From assembly GCA_002704145.1 (NCBI GenBank), contig PAFH01000015.1, positions 7,731 through 62,351 of the forward strand: a stretch of DNA of 54,621 nucleotides, written 5' to 3'. Shown in pieces: positions 28,115 through 42,242 of this stretch (positions are counted from its first letter, which is position 1; each line of letters begins with the position of its first letter). The DNA comes from Pelagibacteraceae bacterium. Its GTDB lineage: Bacteria; Pseudomonadota; Alphaproteobacteria; Pelagibacterales; Pelagibacteraceae. The notes below the pieces were generated by a model. That model made no database searches. It had not been told where the DNA came from and was given only the letters and a program-made list of their open reading frames with translations. The position numbers and the translations under genes were made by a program.

Positions 28115-30058
28115 ATGAAAGCACAAGTTTTGTTGCCTAAAGTTTTTAACTTTCCATTTACTTATAATTCTAAAAATGAGAACAAAATTGGAAATTTAGT
28201 AGAGGTTCCATTCGGTTCAAAAAAGGCAATTGGTGTTATTTGGAAAAATAAATATCTAGAACCAAAAAATATTAAGATAAAAAATATTGATAAACAAACA
28301 GGATACTCAATTGACAGAAAGTTAGTCGACTACATAGAATGGTTTTCGATTTATAATATGGTCCCAATAGGTTTGGTTTTGAAGATGGTGATAGGTGGAA
28401 CAGATAAATTTTTTAAATCCAAAGATAACTCAATAAAAATAAAAAAGACTAAAAAAAAACTTTTTAATTTAAATAATGAGCAACAATCTGCACTCAAATT
28501 TTTTGAAAAAATAGATAATAAATTTGATGTTTCTGTATTACAAGGCACGACAGGTTCAGGAAAAACTTTAGTTTATTTTGAAAGAATAAAAAAGATTATA
28601 GAAAAAAAGAATCAAGCTTTGGTGCTACTACCAGAAATATTTTTAACTAATGATTTTAAATCAAGATTTGAGGATTTTTTTGGTTTTGAACCCGCTATTT
28701 GGCATTCAAAAATAACACCAAAGCAAAAAAGAATAATTTGGAAAGGGATAATTAAAAATGAAATAAAAATATTAGTTGGTGCAAGATCTGCATTATTATT
28801 ACCATTTAAAAAACTAGGAGTTATAATTGTAGATGAAGAACACGACAGCTCTTACAAACAAGATGAAGGAGTAATTTATAATGCTAGAGATATGGCGATC
28901 TCAAGAGCAAGTTTTGAAAAAATTCCTATTCATCTTGTTACATCTGTTCCTTCTATTGAAACGTATAATAATATTCGAAATAAAAAATATAGGCACATAA
29001 AAATTTATAAAAGATTTGATAATTATCCTTTACCGCGAACAAAATTGATAAATTTAAATATTAATAAAACTAAGAAAAGATTTATAGCTAATGAAACAGT
29101 AAGTTTAGTTAAAAAATATCTCAATAAAGGTGATCAGGTCCTTTTTTTTATTAATAGAAGGGGATTTGCACCATATTTGATTTGTAAAAAATGTGGGAAT
29201 AAACAAACTTGTTCTAATTGTTCTTTGTACCTTACTTTCCACAAATTAAAAAATAAAGCCATCTGTCATCATTGTTCTTTCGAAAAAGAAATGAAAACAA
29301 AATGTAAATCTATGGGATTATGTGAATTTACTATGTATGGTCCTGGTGTTGAGAAAATATTTGATGAAACGAAAGATTTATTTCCAGAAAAGAGAATTAA
29401 TATATTTTCAAGTGATTATTTAAAAAAGAAGCATGAGATGAAAAATTTATTTAAAGATATTAAAGAAAATAAAATTGATATTTTAATCGGAACCCAAATG
29501 ATTTCAAAAGGTTTTAATTTTCCCAAGCTAAACTGCATAGTAGTTATAGATGCTGATTTTTCTGGCAGAGGTTATGATTTAAGAACAACCGAAAAAAATA
29601 TTCAATTATATCATCAACTAAGTGGAAGAGCTGGAAGATTTAGTTCTGAGTCTTTAATAATTTATCAAACGTTAACACCTCATGACTCAACGCTTAAGGA
29701 ATTAATAAAAAATAAATCAGAAGAACTTCTTAAAAATGAACTTTTACTGAGAGAAAAAAATAAACTTCCCCCTTTTATAAGATTGATCGCGATTATTATT
29801 TCATCAAAAGATCGAAATTTAAGTTTACAGGGTGCTAGGGAAATTAAAATGAAATTAAATCCAATAAAAGATCTTGAGATTCTGGGCCCAGTTGACTCTC
29901 CTTTGCTTAAGATTAAAAAAAATTTCAGATCTAGGTTATTAATAAAGTTTAATAATCATAATTTTATGCAAAAAAAAATTACAAATGTACTAAATGGGCT
30001 TAAAATCTCATCTAAAATTAAACTTACGGTTGATGTAGATCCTATTAACTTTGCTTAA
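28115..30058 (+). CDS. priA: Primosomal replication restart helicase PriA
   Basis: Superfamily 2 DNA helicase that reloads the replisome at stalled forks. Seen: Walker A GTTGSGKTLVYFE, DEAH-type VDEEHDSSYKQDEG, ILIGTQMISKGFNFP and QLSGRAGRF helicase motifs. The zinc region has CKKCGNKQTCSNC and CHHC, but the last pair is Cys397 and Cys403 in CKSMGLC, spaced C-x5-C instead of the usual C-x2-C. 647 aa is shorter than E. coli PriA, through a compact N-terminal DNA-binding region. Confidence 0.95.
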   Translation: MKAQVLLPKVFNFPFTYNSKNENKIGNLVEVPFGSKKAIGVIWKNKYLEPKNIKIKNIDKQTGYSIDRKLVDYIEWFSIYNMVPIGLVLKMVIGGTDKFFKSKDNSIKIKKTKKKLFNLNNEQQSALKFFEKIDNKFDVSVLQGTTGSGKTLVYFERIKKIIEKKNQALVLLPEIFLTNDFKSRFEDFFGFEPAIWHSKITPKQKRIIWKGIIKNEIKILVGARSALLLPFKKLGVIIVDEEHDSSYKQDEGVIYNARDMAISRASFEKIPIHLVTSVPSIETYNNIRNKKYRHIKIYKRFDNYPLPRTKLINLNINKTKKRFIANETVSLVKKYLNKGDQVLFFINRRGFAPYLICKKCGNKQTCSNCSLYLTFHKLKNKAICHHCSFEKEMKTKCKSMGLCEFTMYGPGVEKIFDETKDLFPEKRINIFSSDYLKKKHEMKNLFKDIKENKIDILIGTQMISKGFNFPKLNCIVVIDADFSGRGYDLRTTEKNIQLYHQLSGRAGRFSSESLIIYQTLTPHDSTLKELIKNKSEELLKNELLLREKNKLPPFIRLIAIIISSKDRNLSLQGAREIKMKLNPIKDLEILGPVDSPLLKIKKNFRSRLLIKFNNHNFMQKKITNVLNGLKISSKIKLTVDVDPINFA

Positions 30059-30069
30059 TACAAAATTGG

Positions 30070-30085
30070 TAACTTGATCAAGTTA
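30070..30085. promoter_or_regulatory. 16-bp perfect palindrome upstream of atpH
   Basis: TAACTTGATCAAGTTA reads the same on both strands and lies 12 nt after the priA stop and 54 nt before atpH. It could be a dimeric-regulator operator for the ATP synthase operon or a weak hairpin (6-bp stem, GATC loop, then TTTTC) ending priA transcription. The sequence alone does not decide. Confidence 0.45.
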
Positions 30086-30138
30086 TTTTCTTATGATACG
30101 ACCACTTCATTATTTCACGATAAATTCTAACAATAAAA

Positions 30139-30696
30139 ATGAGTACAAATAAATCTTTCTCAACTGAAACATCAGAAAGGTATTCCCGTGCATTGTTTGA
30201 AGTTTCAAAAGAACTTGAAGAGTTAGACAAAGCAGAAAAAGATATAAAAAATTTTCAATCTTTAATTAACTCTAATTCAGATATTAAAAATTTTTTAAAG
30301 GATCCTACTCAAAATATAAATGTTCAAAATAAAGTAATAAATTTACTAGCTGATAAATTAGATGTTTCTAAAAATTTGAGAAATTTCTTTTTATTATTAA
30401 TTGAAAAAAGAAGAATTTTTTTTATAAAAAAAATTATAGAGAGCTTTTTAAAACTATGCTCTAATAAAAGAGGAGAAGTAAAAGCTTCATTAATTTCATC
30501 AAAAGAATTGTCTCAAAATGAGCTTAATGAAATAAGTAAAGATCTGTCAAAATTAATGGGTACAACTCTAAAATTTGACTATAAGGTTGATAAAGAATTA
30601 ATTGGAGGTTTAAAATTACAATTAGGAAGTTTTATGATTGATACATCAATTAAAAACAAATTGAAAAAATATGAACAAGCAATGATAGAAAATTAA
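30139..30696 (+). CDS. atpH: F1 ATP synthase delta subunit
   Basis: Peripheral-stalk subunit that joins F1 to the b subunits of F0. Seen: helical N-terminal domain beginning [36 protein letters not shown] in the middle, and C-terminal [28 protein letters not shown]. 185 aa is normal. First gene of the F1 operon atpHAGDC; the F0 genes are not in this window. Confidence 0.95.
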   Translation: MSTNKSFSTETSERYSRALFEVSKELEELDKAEKDIKNFQSLINSNSDIKNFLKDPTQNINVQNKVINLLADKLDVSKNLRNFFLLLIEKRRIFFIKKIIESFLKLCSNKRGEVKASLISSKELSQNELNEISKDLSKLMGTTLKFDYKVDKELIGGLKLQLGSFMIDTSIKNKLKKYEQAMIEN

Positions 30697-30697
30697 A

Positions 30698-32226
30698 ATG
30701 ACAATAAATCCTTCAGAAGTAACAAAATTATTAAAAGATCAAATTAAAAATTTTGGAGAAAAAGCAGAAGTCTCAGAAATTGGAAAGGTTTTGTCAGTTG
30801 GAGACGGTATTGCCCGTGTTTATGGTTTAGATAATGTTCAAGCAGGTGAAATGGTTGAGTTTGAAGATGGATCCAAAGGAATGGCATTAAATTTAGAAAA
30901 TGATAACGTTGGCGTAGTTATTTTTGGTGACGATAGAAATATTAAAGAAGGTGACACAATCAAAAGAACAAACGCTATAGTAGATGTTCCAGTCGGCAAA
31001 GAACTTTTAGGAAGAGTAGTTGATGGTCTAGGAAATCCTATTGATGGAAAGGAACCACTTTCTGTTAAAGATAGAAAACGTGTAGAAGTAAAAGCGCCTG
31101 GGATTATACCTAGACAATCTGTTAACGAACCAATGCAAACGGGTTTAAAATCTATAGACTCACTTATTCCAATCGGAAGAGGACAAAGAGAATTAATAAT
31201 AGGTGACAGACAGACAGGTAAAACAGCTGTTGCTATTGATGCAATTATAAATCAAAAAAAAATAAATGAGTCTTCAGATGAAAAGAAAAAATTATATTGT
31301 GTTTATGTAGCAATCGGTCAAAAACGTTCAACTGTTGCTCAGATAGCAAAAACATTAGAGGAAGCTGGAGCGTTAAAATATACAACAATTGTTGCAGCCA
31401 CAGCATCTGACTCAGCTCCTTTACAATTCTTAGCTCCCTATACAGGGTGTACTATTGGAGAATATTTTAGAGACAACGGGATGCATGCTTTAATTGTTTA
31501 TGATGATTTATCAAAACAAGCAGTTGCTTACAGACAAATGTCTTTATTATTGAGAAGACCTCCAGGTAGAGAAGCATACCCAGGAGACGTATTTTATTTA
31601 CACAGTAGATTATTAGAACGGGCAGCTAAACTAAGCGATAAAAATGGAGGGGGTTCATTAACGGCTTTACCTATTATTGAGACACAAGCAGGAGACGTAT
31701 CTGCTTATATTCCAACCAATGTAATTTCTATCACTGATGGACAAATATTTTTAGAGACAGAATTATTTAACCAGGGAATACGACCAGCTGTTAACGTTGG
31801 TTTGTCAGTATCTAGAGTGGGATCTGCCGCTCAAACAAAAGCAATGAAAAAAGTTGCTGGATCAATCAAATTAGAATTAGCGCAATATAGAGAAATGGCT
31901 GCATTTGCTCAATTTGGTTCAGATCTAGATGCTTCGACTCAACAATTATTAAATCGTGGAGCTAAACTTACTGAACTTTTAAAACAGGACCAATATTCTC
32001 CAATGACCGTAGCAGAGCAAGTAGTATCAGTATTTACAGGAGTTAAAGGCCATTTAGATGACGTTGATTTAAATAAGATTAAAAAATTTGAGAGAGATAT
32101 TATTGAAAAAATTAAAAATGAAAAATCTGAAATTATTGACTCAATTCAATCATCAGGAAAACTTGAAGAAAATACTGAAAAGCTTCTAACACAGATAATT
32201 GAGGAATATAAGAAAGGTCAAAAATA

Positions 32227-32227
<1 letters not shown>
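30698..32227 (+). CDS. atpA: F1 ATP synthase alpha subunit
   Basis: Non-catalytic nucleotide-binding subunit of F1. Seen: [21 protein letters not shown]-terminal barrel, Walker [31 protein letters not shown] with Walker [21 protein letters not shown] and the [18 protein letters not shown]-terminal hallmark. 509 aa. Its stop shares one base with the atpG ATG. Confidence 0.99.
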
Positions 32228-34524
<2,297 letters not shown>

Positions 34525-34529
34525 TAGAA

Positions 34530-34919
34530 ATGTCCGACAAATTTGATATTGAAATCATAACTCCTAGTCAAACAATATTAAAATCTGAGACATCTGAGGT
34601 TACAATTCCTTCTTTTGAAGGGGAAATGGGTATTCTAAAAGATCATATTTCTCTAATAACTTTTTTAAGACCAGGAGTAATAAGAATAAAAAGTGATAAA
34701 ATGATAAGCTTTTATGTTGAAGAGGGAACAGTGGAGTTTACAAATAATAATTTGTTAGTATTGACTACTACTGCAATGAATTTAGAAAATTTAGATAATA
34801 CTTACTTGAATGAGTCGATCAAGAAATCACAAGAACAATTAGCATCTATAGAAACAAGTGATAAAGAAAAATACAAATTATCTTACAAAATTGAAACAAT
34901 AAAAGAGATTATTAGATAA
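34530..34919 (+). CDS. atpC: F1 ATP synthase epsilon subunit
   Basis: Rotor subunit that couples F1 to the c ring and can inhibit ATP hydrolysis. Seen: FDIEIITPSQTILKSETSEVTIPSFEGEMGILKDHISLITFLRPG, the typical beta-sandwich domain, with a short C-terminal helical region. 129 aa. Last gene of the F1 operon; its end overlaps the convergent rppH gene by 8 nt, leaving no space for a separate terminator. Confidence 0.95.
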   Translation: MSDKFDIEIITPSQTILKSETSEVTIPSFEGEMGILKDHISLITFLRPGVIRIKSDKMISFYVEEGTVEFTNNNLLVLTTTAMNLENLDNTYLNESIKKSQEQLASIETSDKEKYKLSYKIETIKEIIR

Positions 34920-35379
34920 ACTTTTTTACTTCTACAAGTAATTTTTCATAAACCTGTTTTTTAAAACTCACAATTACTTTTGGAAGCTCTTCAACCTTAA
35001 TCCACTTCCATTCTATAAATTCAGGATATTTAGTATTTAAATTTATTTCCTTTTCATTTCCCACAAATCTTGTAATGAACCATTTCTGTTTCTGACCTCT
35101 ATATTTTCCTCTCCAAATAATACCTAAAAGTTCTTTAGGCAATTCATATTCTAACCATTGATCTAGTTCTTTTAAAACTTTAATGTTTATAATACTCGTC
35201 TCTTCAAATAACTCTCTTTTCATAGCTGTTAATAAATCTTCGTTCTTATTAACTCCTCCTTGAGGCATTTGCCATTTATCAATTGGGTTATCTTTACGTT
35301 TACCAACAAAAACTTGATTTTTACTATTCAAAACAATTGCTCCAACACCAACTCTTAATGGTAGATTACTTTTATTCAT
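34912..35379 (-). CDS. rppH: RNA pyrophosphohydrolase (Nudix hydrolase)
   Basis: Removes pyrophosphate from the 5' end of mRNA to trigger decay, or hydrolyses diadenosine polyphosphates. Seen: RVGVGAIVLNSKNQVFVGKR start, WQMPQGGVNKNED and a complete Nudix box (GGVNKNEDLLTAMKRELFEE, then TSI), followed by the KWFITRF region typical of RppH/NudH. 155 aa. Last gene of the long minus-strand run; ctpA is 1 nt upstream. Confidence 0.92.
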   Translation of the reverse strand: MNKSNLPLRVGVGAIVLNSKNQVFVGKRKDNPIDKWQMPQGGVNKNEDLLTAMKRELFEETSIINIKVLKELDQWLEYELPKELLGIIWRGKYRGQKQKWFITRFVGNEKEINLNTKYPEFIEWKWIKVEELPKVIVSFKKQVYEKLLVEVKKFI

Positions 35380-35380
35380 T

Positions 35381-36517
35381 CTAAGAAGTTAAAAGATCTA
35401 GAGCATAATTTAACTGATTGTCATTTTTTGAATTAATTTCAAAATTATCGCTAGTTTCTTCTACTAATATATCTGGAGTTACACCTACTTCTGAAATAGA
35501 ATTTCCAGAAGGCAAATAGTATTTAGAAATAGTTAATCTCATACCCCCACCATTCCGCAGCGGTATAATTGATTGAACGGAACCTTTACCGTAAGAATTT
35601 TCCCCTAAAATTATCGCTCTTTTATGATCTTTAAGTGCTCCTGCAAATATTTCAGACGCTGAAGCAGATCCGTTATTTATTAATACTATGATTGGCTTGC
35701 CATTTATCTCATCACCTTTTCTAGCAAAAAATTTTCTTGTTTCCGAAGCTATCCGTCCCTTTGTAGAAACAATTTCTCCATCATCTAGAAAAAAATCAGT
35801 TATATTGATAGCCTGAGTAAGTAATCCACCAGGGTTATTCCTTAGATCAACTATGTATCCTTTTATTTTAGATTTTTTATCAAACTCTTTGAGTATTTTT
35901 AAAAGTTGTTTATCACTGTTTTCATTAAAAGATTTTAATCTTATGTATCCTAAATTTTTATTTTTTCCTAAAATTTCATAATTTACTGATTTAATTTCTA
36001 TAATCTTTCTTACGATATTAAATTTTAAGGGCTTTTTAATACCTTTTCTTCTTACTGTTAAATCTATCGATGTACCTACCGGACCTCGCATGAGTTTTAC
36101 TGCTTCCATTAAAGATTTTCCTTGAACTTGTTTATCTCCAATCTTAACAATGTAGTCACCGGCTTTTATCCCTGCTTTAGCAGCAGGAGTATCATCTATA
36201 GGAGAAATAACTTTGACAACACCAGCTTCCATTCCAATTTCTATTCCTAATCCACCAAATTCTCCTCGAGTATCTGTCTGCATTTCTTTAAATAATTCAG
36301 GACTCATATATGCTGAATATGGATCAAGAGATTGAAGTACGCCATTTATTGCTGAATCCATTATTTCTGACTCATTTACATTATCGACGTAGTCTTTTTT
36401 TATTTTTTCTAAAACTTCTCCAAATAAATCAATCTTATTATATAATTCATTTTTTGAAAAACTATTAGGTATAAAAATAATAATAGTTAGACTAGCTATC
36501 AATAATATTTTTTTCAT
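35381..36517 (-). CDS. ctpA: Carboxyl-terminal processing protease (S41 family)
   Basis: Periplasmic serine protease. Domains in order: an N-terminal signal peptide or membrane segment (KKILLIASLTIIIFIPNSFS), helical SAINGVLQSLDPYSAYMSPE, a PDZ domain (GIEIGMEAGVVKVISPIDDT), then the S41 core with NNGSASASEIFAGALKDH (catalytic Ser) and ENSYGKGSVQ (catalytic Lys). 378 aa, shorter than many CtpA proteins at the C-terminus. It overlaps rsfS by 4 nt. Confidence 0.94.
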   Translation of the reverse strand: MKKILLIASLTIIIFIPNSFSKNELYNKIDLFGEVLEKIKKDYVDNVNESEIMDSAINGVLQSLDPYSAYMSPELFKEMQTDTRGEFGGLGIEIGMEAGVVKVISPIDDTPAAKAGIKAGDYIVKIGDKQVQGKSLMEAVKLMRGPVGTSIDLTVRRKGIKKPLKFNIVRKIIEIKSVNYEILGKNKNLGYIRLKSFNENSDKQLLKILKEFDKKSKIKGYIVDLRNNPGGLLTQAINITDFFLDDGEIVSTKGRIASETRKFFARKGDEINGKPIIVLINNGSASASEIFAGALKDHKRAIILGENSYGKGSVQSIIPLRNGGGMRLTISKYYLPSGNSISEVGVTPDILVEETSDNFEINSKNDNQLNYALDLLTS

Positions 36518-36861
36518 ATTACGGCTTTCTCTTTTGGTATTTCTTCAGACCACATTTTCTCTAAATCATAAAAATCTCTTTTTTCAGGATGAAAAATATG
36601 AACTATAATGTCATTTGTATCCACTAGTTTCCAGTCACTACTCTCTCTTCCCTCAATTCTACATCCATCTAATCCAATTTTTTTTAATTCGGTAATTAAG
36701 ATTTCTGATAGGGCCTGTAGATGTCTTGATGAAGTACCGGAAGCAATAATCATGTAATCTGCTATGTAAGATTTATTTTTTAAGTCAATTGCCACAATAT
36801 TTTCAGCTTTATTTTGATCAAGAATATTTTCAATGTTTTTTTTGATTTCAATAACTTTCAT
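36514..36861 (-). CDS. rsfS: Ribosomal silencing factor RsfS
   Basis: Binds ribosomal protein L14 and blocks subunit joining under poor nutrition. Seen: NIVAIDLKNKSYIADYMIIASGTSSRHLQAL, GRESSDWKLVDTNDIIVHIF and the FHPEKRDFYDLEKMWSE end, all typical. 115 aa. It follows nadD with a one-base overlap (TAATG), the common nadD-rsfS arrangement. Confidence 0.95.
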   Translation of the reverse strand: MKVIEIKKNIENILDQNKAENIVAIDLKNKSYIADYMIIASGTSSRHLQALSEILITELKKIGLDGCRIEGRESSDWKLVDTNDIIVHIFHPEKRDFYDLEKMWSEEIPKEKAVI

Positions 36862-37402
36862 TAAGTCTTTTTAATTAATTTTTTTTTAACAGCAGATGAT
36901 GAAATATTTATATCTTTATTGTTAATGAAGATTATATTTTTTTTATTAAGATATTTCACCACTATAGATTTTTTACTTTTTTTAGCGTATCCCCTTCTCG
37001 AAAAAACTACCAATTTTACCATTTTAACTATCTTTTTCCATTTTGTCCACTTATGAAAATTTATTAGACTATCTGCACCTAAAATAAGGTACAAATTATT
37101 TTGTCTGTTTAAATTGACGAAATAATCAATTACACTAACAGTTCGAGAGGATTTAATTTTCTTATCTAAGTATAAAACCTTGATTTTTTTTATTTTTTTA
37201 ACAGCAAGTCTAGATTTTGATATTCTATCTTTCAATAAAAAAAGTGGTTTTTTTTTAATGGATTTTTTTTTGTAACGACCCAATAAAGTTTTTCAAGTTT
37301 AAGTTTTTTGAGACTTATTTTACAAATTTTAACATGGCCTTGATGAGGAGGATCAAAACTTCCTCCGAAAATTCCAACGTCTTTTTTAAATTTGTTTAAC
37401 AT
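36861..37402 (-). CDS. nadD: Nicotinate-nucleotide adenylyltransferase (frameshifted in an A run)
   Basis: Adenylates nicotinate mononucleotide in NAD synthesis. The start at 37402 gives MLNKFKKDVGIFGGSFDPPHQGHV with the nucleotidyltransferase GSFDPPHxGH motif. The rest, through LILGADSLINFHKWTKWKKI and ISSSAVKKKLIKKT (the ISST-type motif), lies one frame away. Two 9-A tracts sit at the junction (plus-strand T runs 37263-37271 and 37248-37256). Adding one A to the second gives the conserved VTKKNPLKKK sequence and 180 aa. Unlike the other breaks here, a base is missing rather than extra. A TTG at 37283 is out of context as a start. Confidence 0.9.
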
Positions 37403-37405
37403 TAA

Positions 37406-38647
37406 TTACAATCTTACTATTCCTTTTCCAGAAACAATATACTTATAAGATGTAAGTTGATTAATACCAACTGGACCACGAGGAGGAAGCTTATTAGTTG
37501 AAATTCCTACTTCACCTCCAAAGCCAAATTCTCCTCCATCTGCAAATTGGGTAGAGACATTATGCATTGCAATAGAACTATTTACACCGTGTAAAAAAAT
37601 CTTGGCATTTTTAAAATTTTTCGAGAGGATACTATCAGTATGCATAGTGCCATACTTTAGAATATGATTAACTCCATCATGTACATTTTTTACAGTTTTT
37701 ATTGAAATTATTGAGTCAAGATATTCTGTTCTCCAGTCAATCTCTTTTGCTGCTTTCAATTTATTTTTAAATAATTTATTGATTTTACCATCAACTCTTA
37801 CTTCACACCCAGAGTCTATTAAACTTTCTATTATTTCTTTTGCATGAGTTTTAATCGCTTTTTGATCTATGAGTAATGTCTCTACCGCTCCACATATACT
37901 AGTTCTTCTCATTTTGGAATTCAAAATTACTTTTTTGGCCATTCTCAAACTAATACTTTTATCAATATAAATATGACACAATCCTTCAAGATGACCAATT
38001 ACATGTATATTTGAAAATTTTTGAACTTTTGAAACTAATCCTTTTCCACCCCTAGGGACAATTACATCGATATATCTACTCATTTTTGAAAGTAGATTAT
38101 CAACAATTTTTCTATCTTTATTATCAATAAATTGTACACAATTTTTATTGATATTATTTTTTTGAAGCGCGTCTCTAAAAAGATTAGCTAAAATTTTATT
38201 TGAATTAATCGCTTCAGATCCCCCCCTTAATATAGAACAATTTCCTGATTTTAAACATAAAGCCGCCACATCTGCAGTCACATTAGGTCTACTTTCGTAA
38301 ATAACCCCTATTACTCCAATTGGTGTTGAAACTTTTTTTATCTTTAATTTGTTTGGCCTTTGCCAACTATCCAATATTCTGCCTACTGGATTTTTAAATT
38401 TTTCTATTTGGTTGATTGAGTTTCTTATATTTTCAATTCTTGATTCATCCAAAATCAACCTATCTATTAATTGTTTACGCTTTGCATTTCTTATATCTTT
38501 TTGATTTTCTGCTATGATTTTTTTTTTATTTTTTAACAAAATCTTATTATAATCACTTAAAACTTTTTTAATTTTAGAGTGTTTTACGATTTTTAGCTCT
38601 TCAAAAGCTTTTCTTGCGTTTAATCCAATTTTTTTTAATTGTTGCAT
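37406..38647 (-). CDS. proA: Gamma-glutamyl phosphate reductase
   Basis: NADPH-dependent reduction of glutamyl-5-phosphate in proline synthesis. Aldehyde dehydrogenase superfamily. Seen: PIGVIGVIYESRPNVTADVAALCLKSGN, LRGGSEA, VPRGGKGLV, the catalytic cysteine in RTSICGAVETLLI, and the C-terminal FGFGGEVGISTNKLPPRGP. 413 aa, normal. It abuts proB directly and lies 3 nt before nadD. Confidence 0.97.
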   Translation of the reverse strand: MQQLKKIGLNARKAFEELKIVKHSKIKKVLSDYNKILLKNKKKIIAENQKDIRNAKRKQLIDRLILDESRIENIRNSINQIEKFKNPVGRILDSWQRPNKLKIKKVSTPIGVIGVIYESRPNVTADVAALCLKSGNCSILRGGSEAINSNKILANLFRDALQKNNINKNCVQFIDNKDRKIVDNLLSKMSRYIDVIVPRGGKGLVSKVQKFSNIHVIGHLEGLCHIYIDKSISLRMAKKVILNSKMRRTSICGAVETLLIDQKAIKTHAKEIIESLIDSGCEVRVDGKINKLFKNKLKAAKEIDWRTEYLDSIISIKTVKNVHDGVNHILKYGTMHTDSILSKNFKNAKIFLHGVNSSIAMHNVSTQFADGGEFGFGGEVGISTNKLPPRGPVGINQLTSYKYIVSGKGIVRL

Positions 38648-40736
<2,089 letters not shown>

Positions 40737-40746
40737 TTATATAGAT

Positions 40747-41001
40747 TTAATTGGGAATTACAGAAACAAAAGTTCTGTTTAATTTAGTTTTTTTAAATTT
40801 TACTTTTCCTTTGATTAAAGAAAAAATTGAGTGGTCTTTACCCATACCCACATTATCACCAGGGTGGATTTTTGTTCCTCTTTGTCTAACAATGATATTA
40901 CCAGGTATTACTAATTGATCTCCATACCTTTTAACGCCAAGACGCCTACCTTTACTATCACGTCCATTTTTTGATGATCCACCTGCTTTTTTTGTTGCCA
41001 T
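40747..41001 (-). CDS. rpmA: 50S ribosomal protein L27
   Basis: Large-subunit protein whose N-terminus reaches the peptidyl transferase centre. Seen: [20 protein letters not shown] start, [21 protein letters not shown] and [17 protein letters not shown]. 84 aa, normal. It lies 8 nt after rplU and 40 nt before obgE. Confidence 0.98.
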   Translation of the reverse strand: MATKKAGGSSKNGRDSKGRRLGVKRYGDQLVIPGNIIVRQRGTKIHPGDNVGMGKDHSIFSLIKGKVKFKKTKLNRTFVSVIPN

Positions 41002-41009
41002 TTAATTTC

Positions 41010-41417
41010 CTATTTTTTTGCTTCTTTTTTTACAACTTTTTTGTCCTCTTTAACAGTTTTCTTTTTTTCATCTAGTTTAGCTTCATCTATAATTTTTCCA
41101 TCTTTTGACAAAATTTTTGTAATTTGTATCTTAGAATGACGTTGCCTGTGACCATTTTTTTTTCTTGAGTGCTTTCTTCTTCTTTTGTGAAACACCAAAA
41201 CTGTTCTATCTTTAACGTTATCTAAAAGTTTAGCTTCAACAATTGCACCCTCAATGCTTGGGTTTCCAATTTCAGTGCTTTTGTTATCATTTAATAGCAA
41301 AACATTTTTAAATTTTATAGTTTCACCTTTCTTTGCTTTTAGCATTTCAATTTCTAAGATCTTACTAGCAGAAACCTTGTACTGCTTTCCACCTGTTTCA
41401 ATTATAGCAAATGACAT
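41010..41417 (-). CDS. rplU: 50S ribosomal protein L21 with charged tail
   Basis: Large-subunit protein L21. Seen: FAIIETGGKQYKVSASKILEIE and the RNA-binding VFHKRRRKHSRKKNGHRQRHSKIQI core. The last 25 or so residues form an extra Lys/Asp/Glu tail (EKKKTVKEDKKVVKKEAKK), making it 135 aa against the usual 103 or so. First gene of the minus-strand rplU...rppH run, with a recognisable promoter upstream. Confidence 0.97.
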   Translation of the reverse strand: MSFAIIETGGKQYKVSASKILEIEMLKAKKGETIKFKNVLLLNDNKSTEIGNPSIEGAIVEAKLLDNVKDRTVLVFHKRRRKHSRKKNGHRQRHSKIQITKILSKDGKIIDEAKLDEKKKTVKEDKKVVKKEAKK

Positions 41418-41443
41418 AATTTTTTTTTTTTTAGTTTTGAGGC

Positions 41444-41471
41444 AATATAGCCTTCAATATTATCAAGTCAA
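41444..41471 (-). promoter_or_regulatory. Promoter of rplU-rpmA-obgE operon
   Basis: On the minus strand TTGACT (41471-41466) and TATATT (41449-41444) are separated by 16 nt, a good sigma70-type match, placed 26 nt before the rplU ATG. The leader that follows carries a 13-A run ending 2 nt before the ATG. Confidence 0.6.
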
Positions 41472-41482
41472 GATCATTGAGG

Positions 41483-42241
41483 TTAAAAAGTGTCTTTTAA
41501 ATCTCTTAATTTACTGAAAACTTCTTGGTCTGAGTAAGCTTCCAGGTTCAATGCTTGTTTAAGTCTAATATCATCGTATCTTAAAAAAATATTCAATTTT
41601 ATTTCATCTCCTATAGTAGTTGGGATAGTTGGTAAATTTTCTTTTATTTTTGAATTTATTAAAAGGGATTTATCTTTTAACAAAGTATTCTTAGGATCAT
41701 ATTTTAGACAAAAATCTAAATTTGTTTTTGTATATTCATGTCCGCAATATACTTTTGTTTCAGATGGTAAACTTTTAAGTTTAACTAAAGAATTAAACAT
41801 ATCCTCGTGAGTACCCTCAAAGACTTTTCCGCATCCTAGTGAAAATAATGTATCGCCTGTAAAAACAATTTTTTCCTCTCTAAAATAAAAAGCAACATGT
41901 CCACTAGTGTGACCAGGAATAAAAATTACTTTAAATTTAAGATTTCCGATTTTTTCTTCTTGATTTTCTAATAAACAAATATCAATTCCAGGTATGCGAT
42001 CTTTATCTAAATTATATCCTAAAATTTTAGAACCATATTTTTCTTTAAGTTTTAAATTGCCATTAACATGATCGGTATGATGATGAGTATTTAAAATAAA
42101 ATCTAATTTTTTATATTTTTTTATTACCTTGTCACAACTATTGAATTCTGACGGATCCACAATTGATACTGTATTGGTCTTTTTTTCAAAGATTAAATAA
42201 CTATAATTGTCACTCAAACATGGTATAATTTCTATTTTCAT
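41483..42241 (-). CDS. gloB: Hydroxyacylglutathione hydrolase (glyoxalase II)
   Basis: Metallo-beta-lactamase fold thioesterase that hydrolyses S-lactoylglutathione. Seen: CLSDNYSYLIFE near the start, metal-binding THHHTDHVNG, PGHTSGHVAFYF, FTGDTLFSLGCGKVFEG and the CGHEYT ligand motif, with a helical C-terminal domain. 252 aa. It lies 1 nt after metW in the metX-metW-gloB run. Confidence 0.94.
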   Translation of the reverse strand: MKIEIIPCLSDNYSYLIFEKKTNTVSIVDPSEFNSCDKVIKKYKKLDFILNTHHHTDHVNGNLKLKEKYGSKILGYNLDKDRIPGIDICLLENQEEKIGNLKFKVIFIPGHTSGHVAFYFREEKIVFTGDTLFSLGCGKVFEGTHEDMFNSLVKLKSLPSETKVYCGHEYTKTNLDFCLKYDPKNTLLKDKSLLINSKIKENLPTIPTTIGDEIKLNIFLRYDDIRLKQALNLEAYSDQEVFSKLRDLKDTF

Positions 42242-42242
42242 A

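Noticed and set aside
37283..37285. TTG at 37283 as a nadD start
   Set aside because: The true N-terminal GSFDPPHQGH motif lies upstream in the neighbouring frame; starting here would lose the active site.
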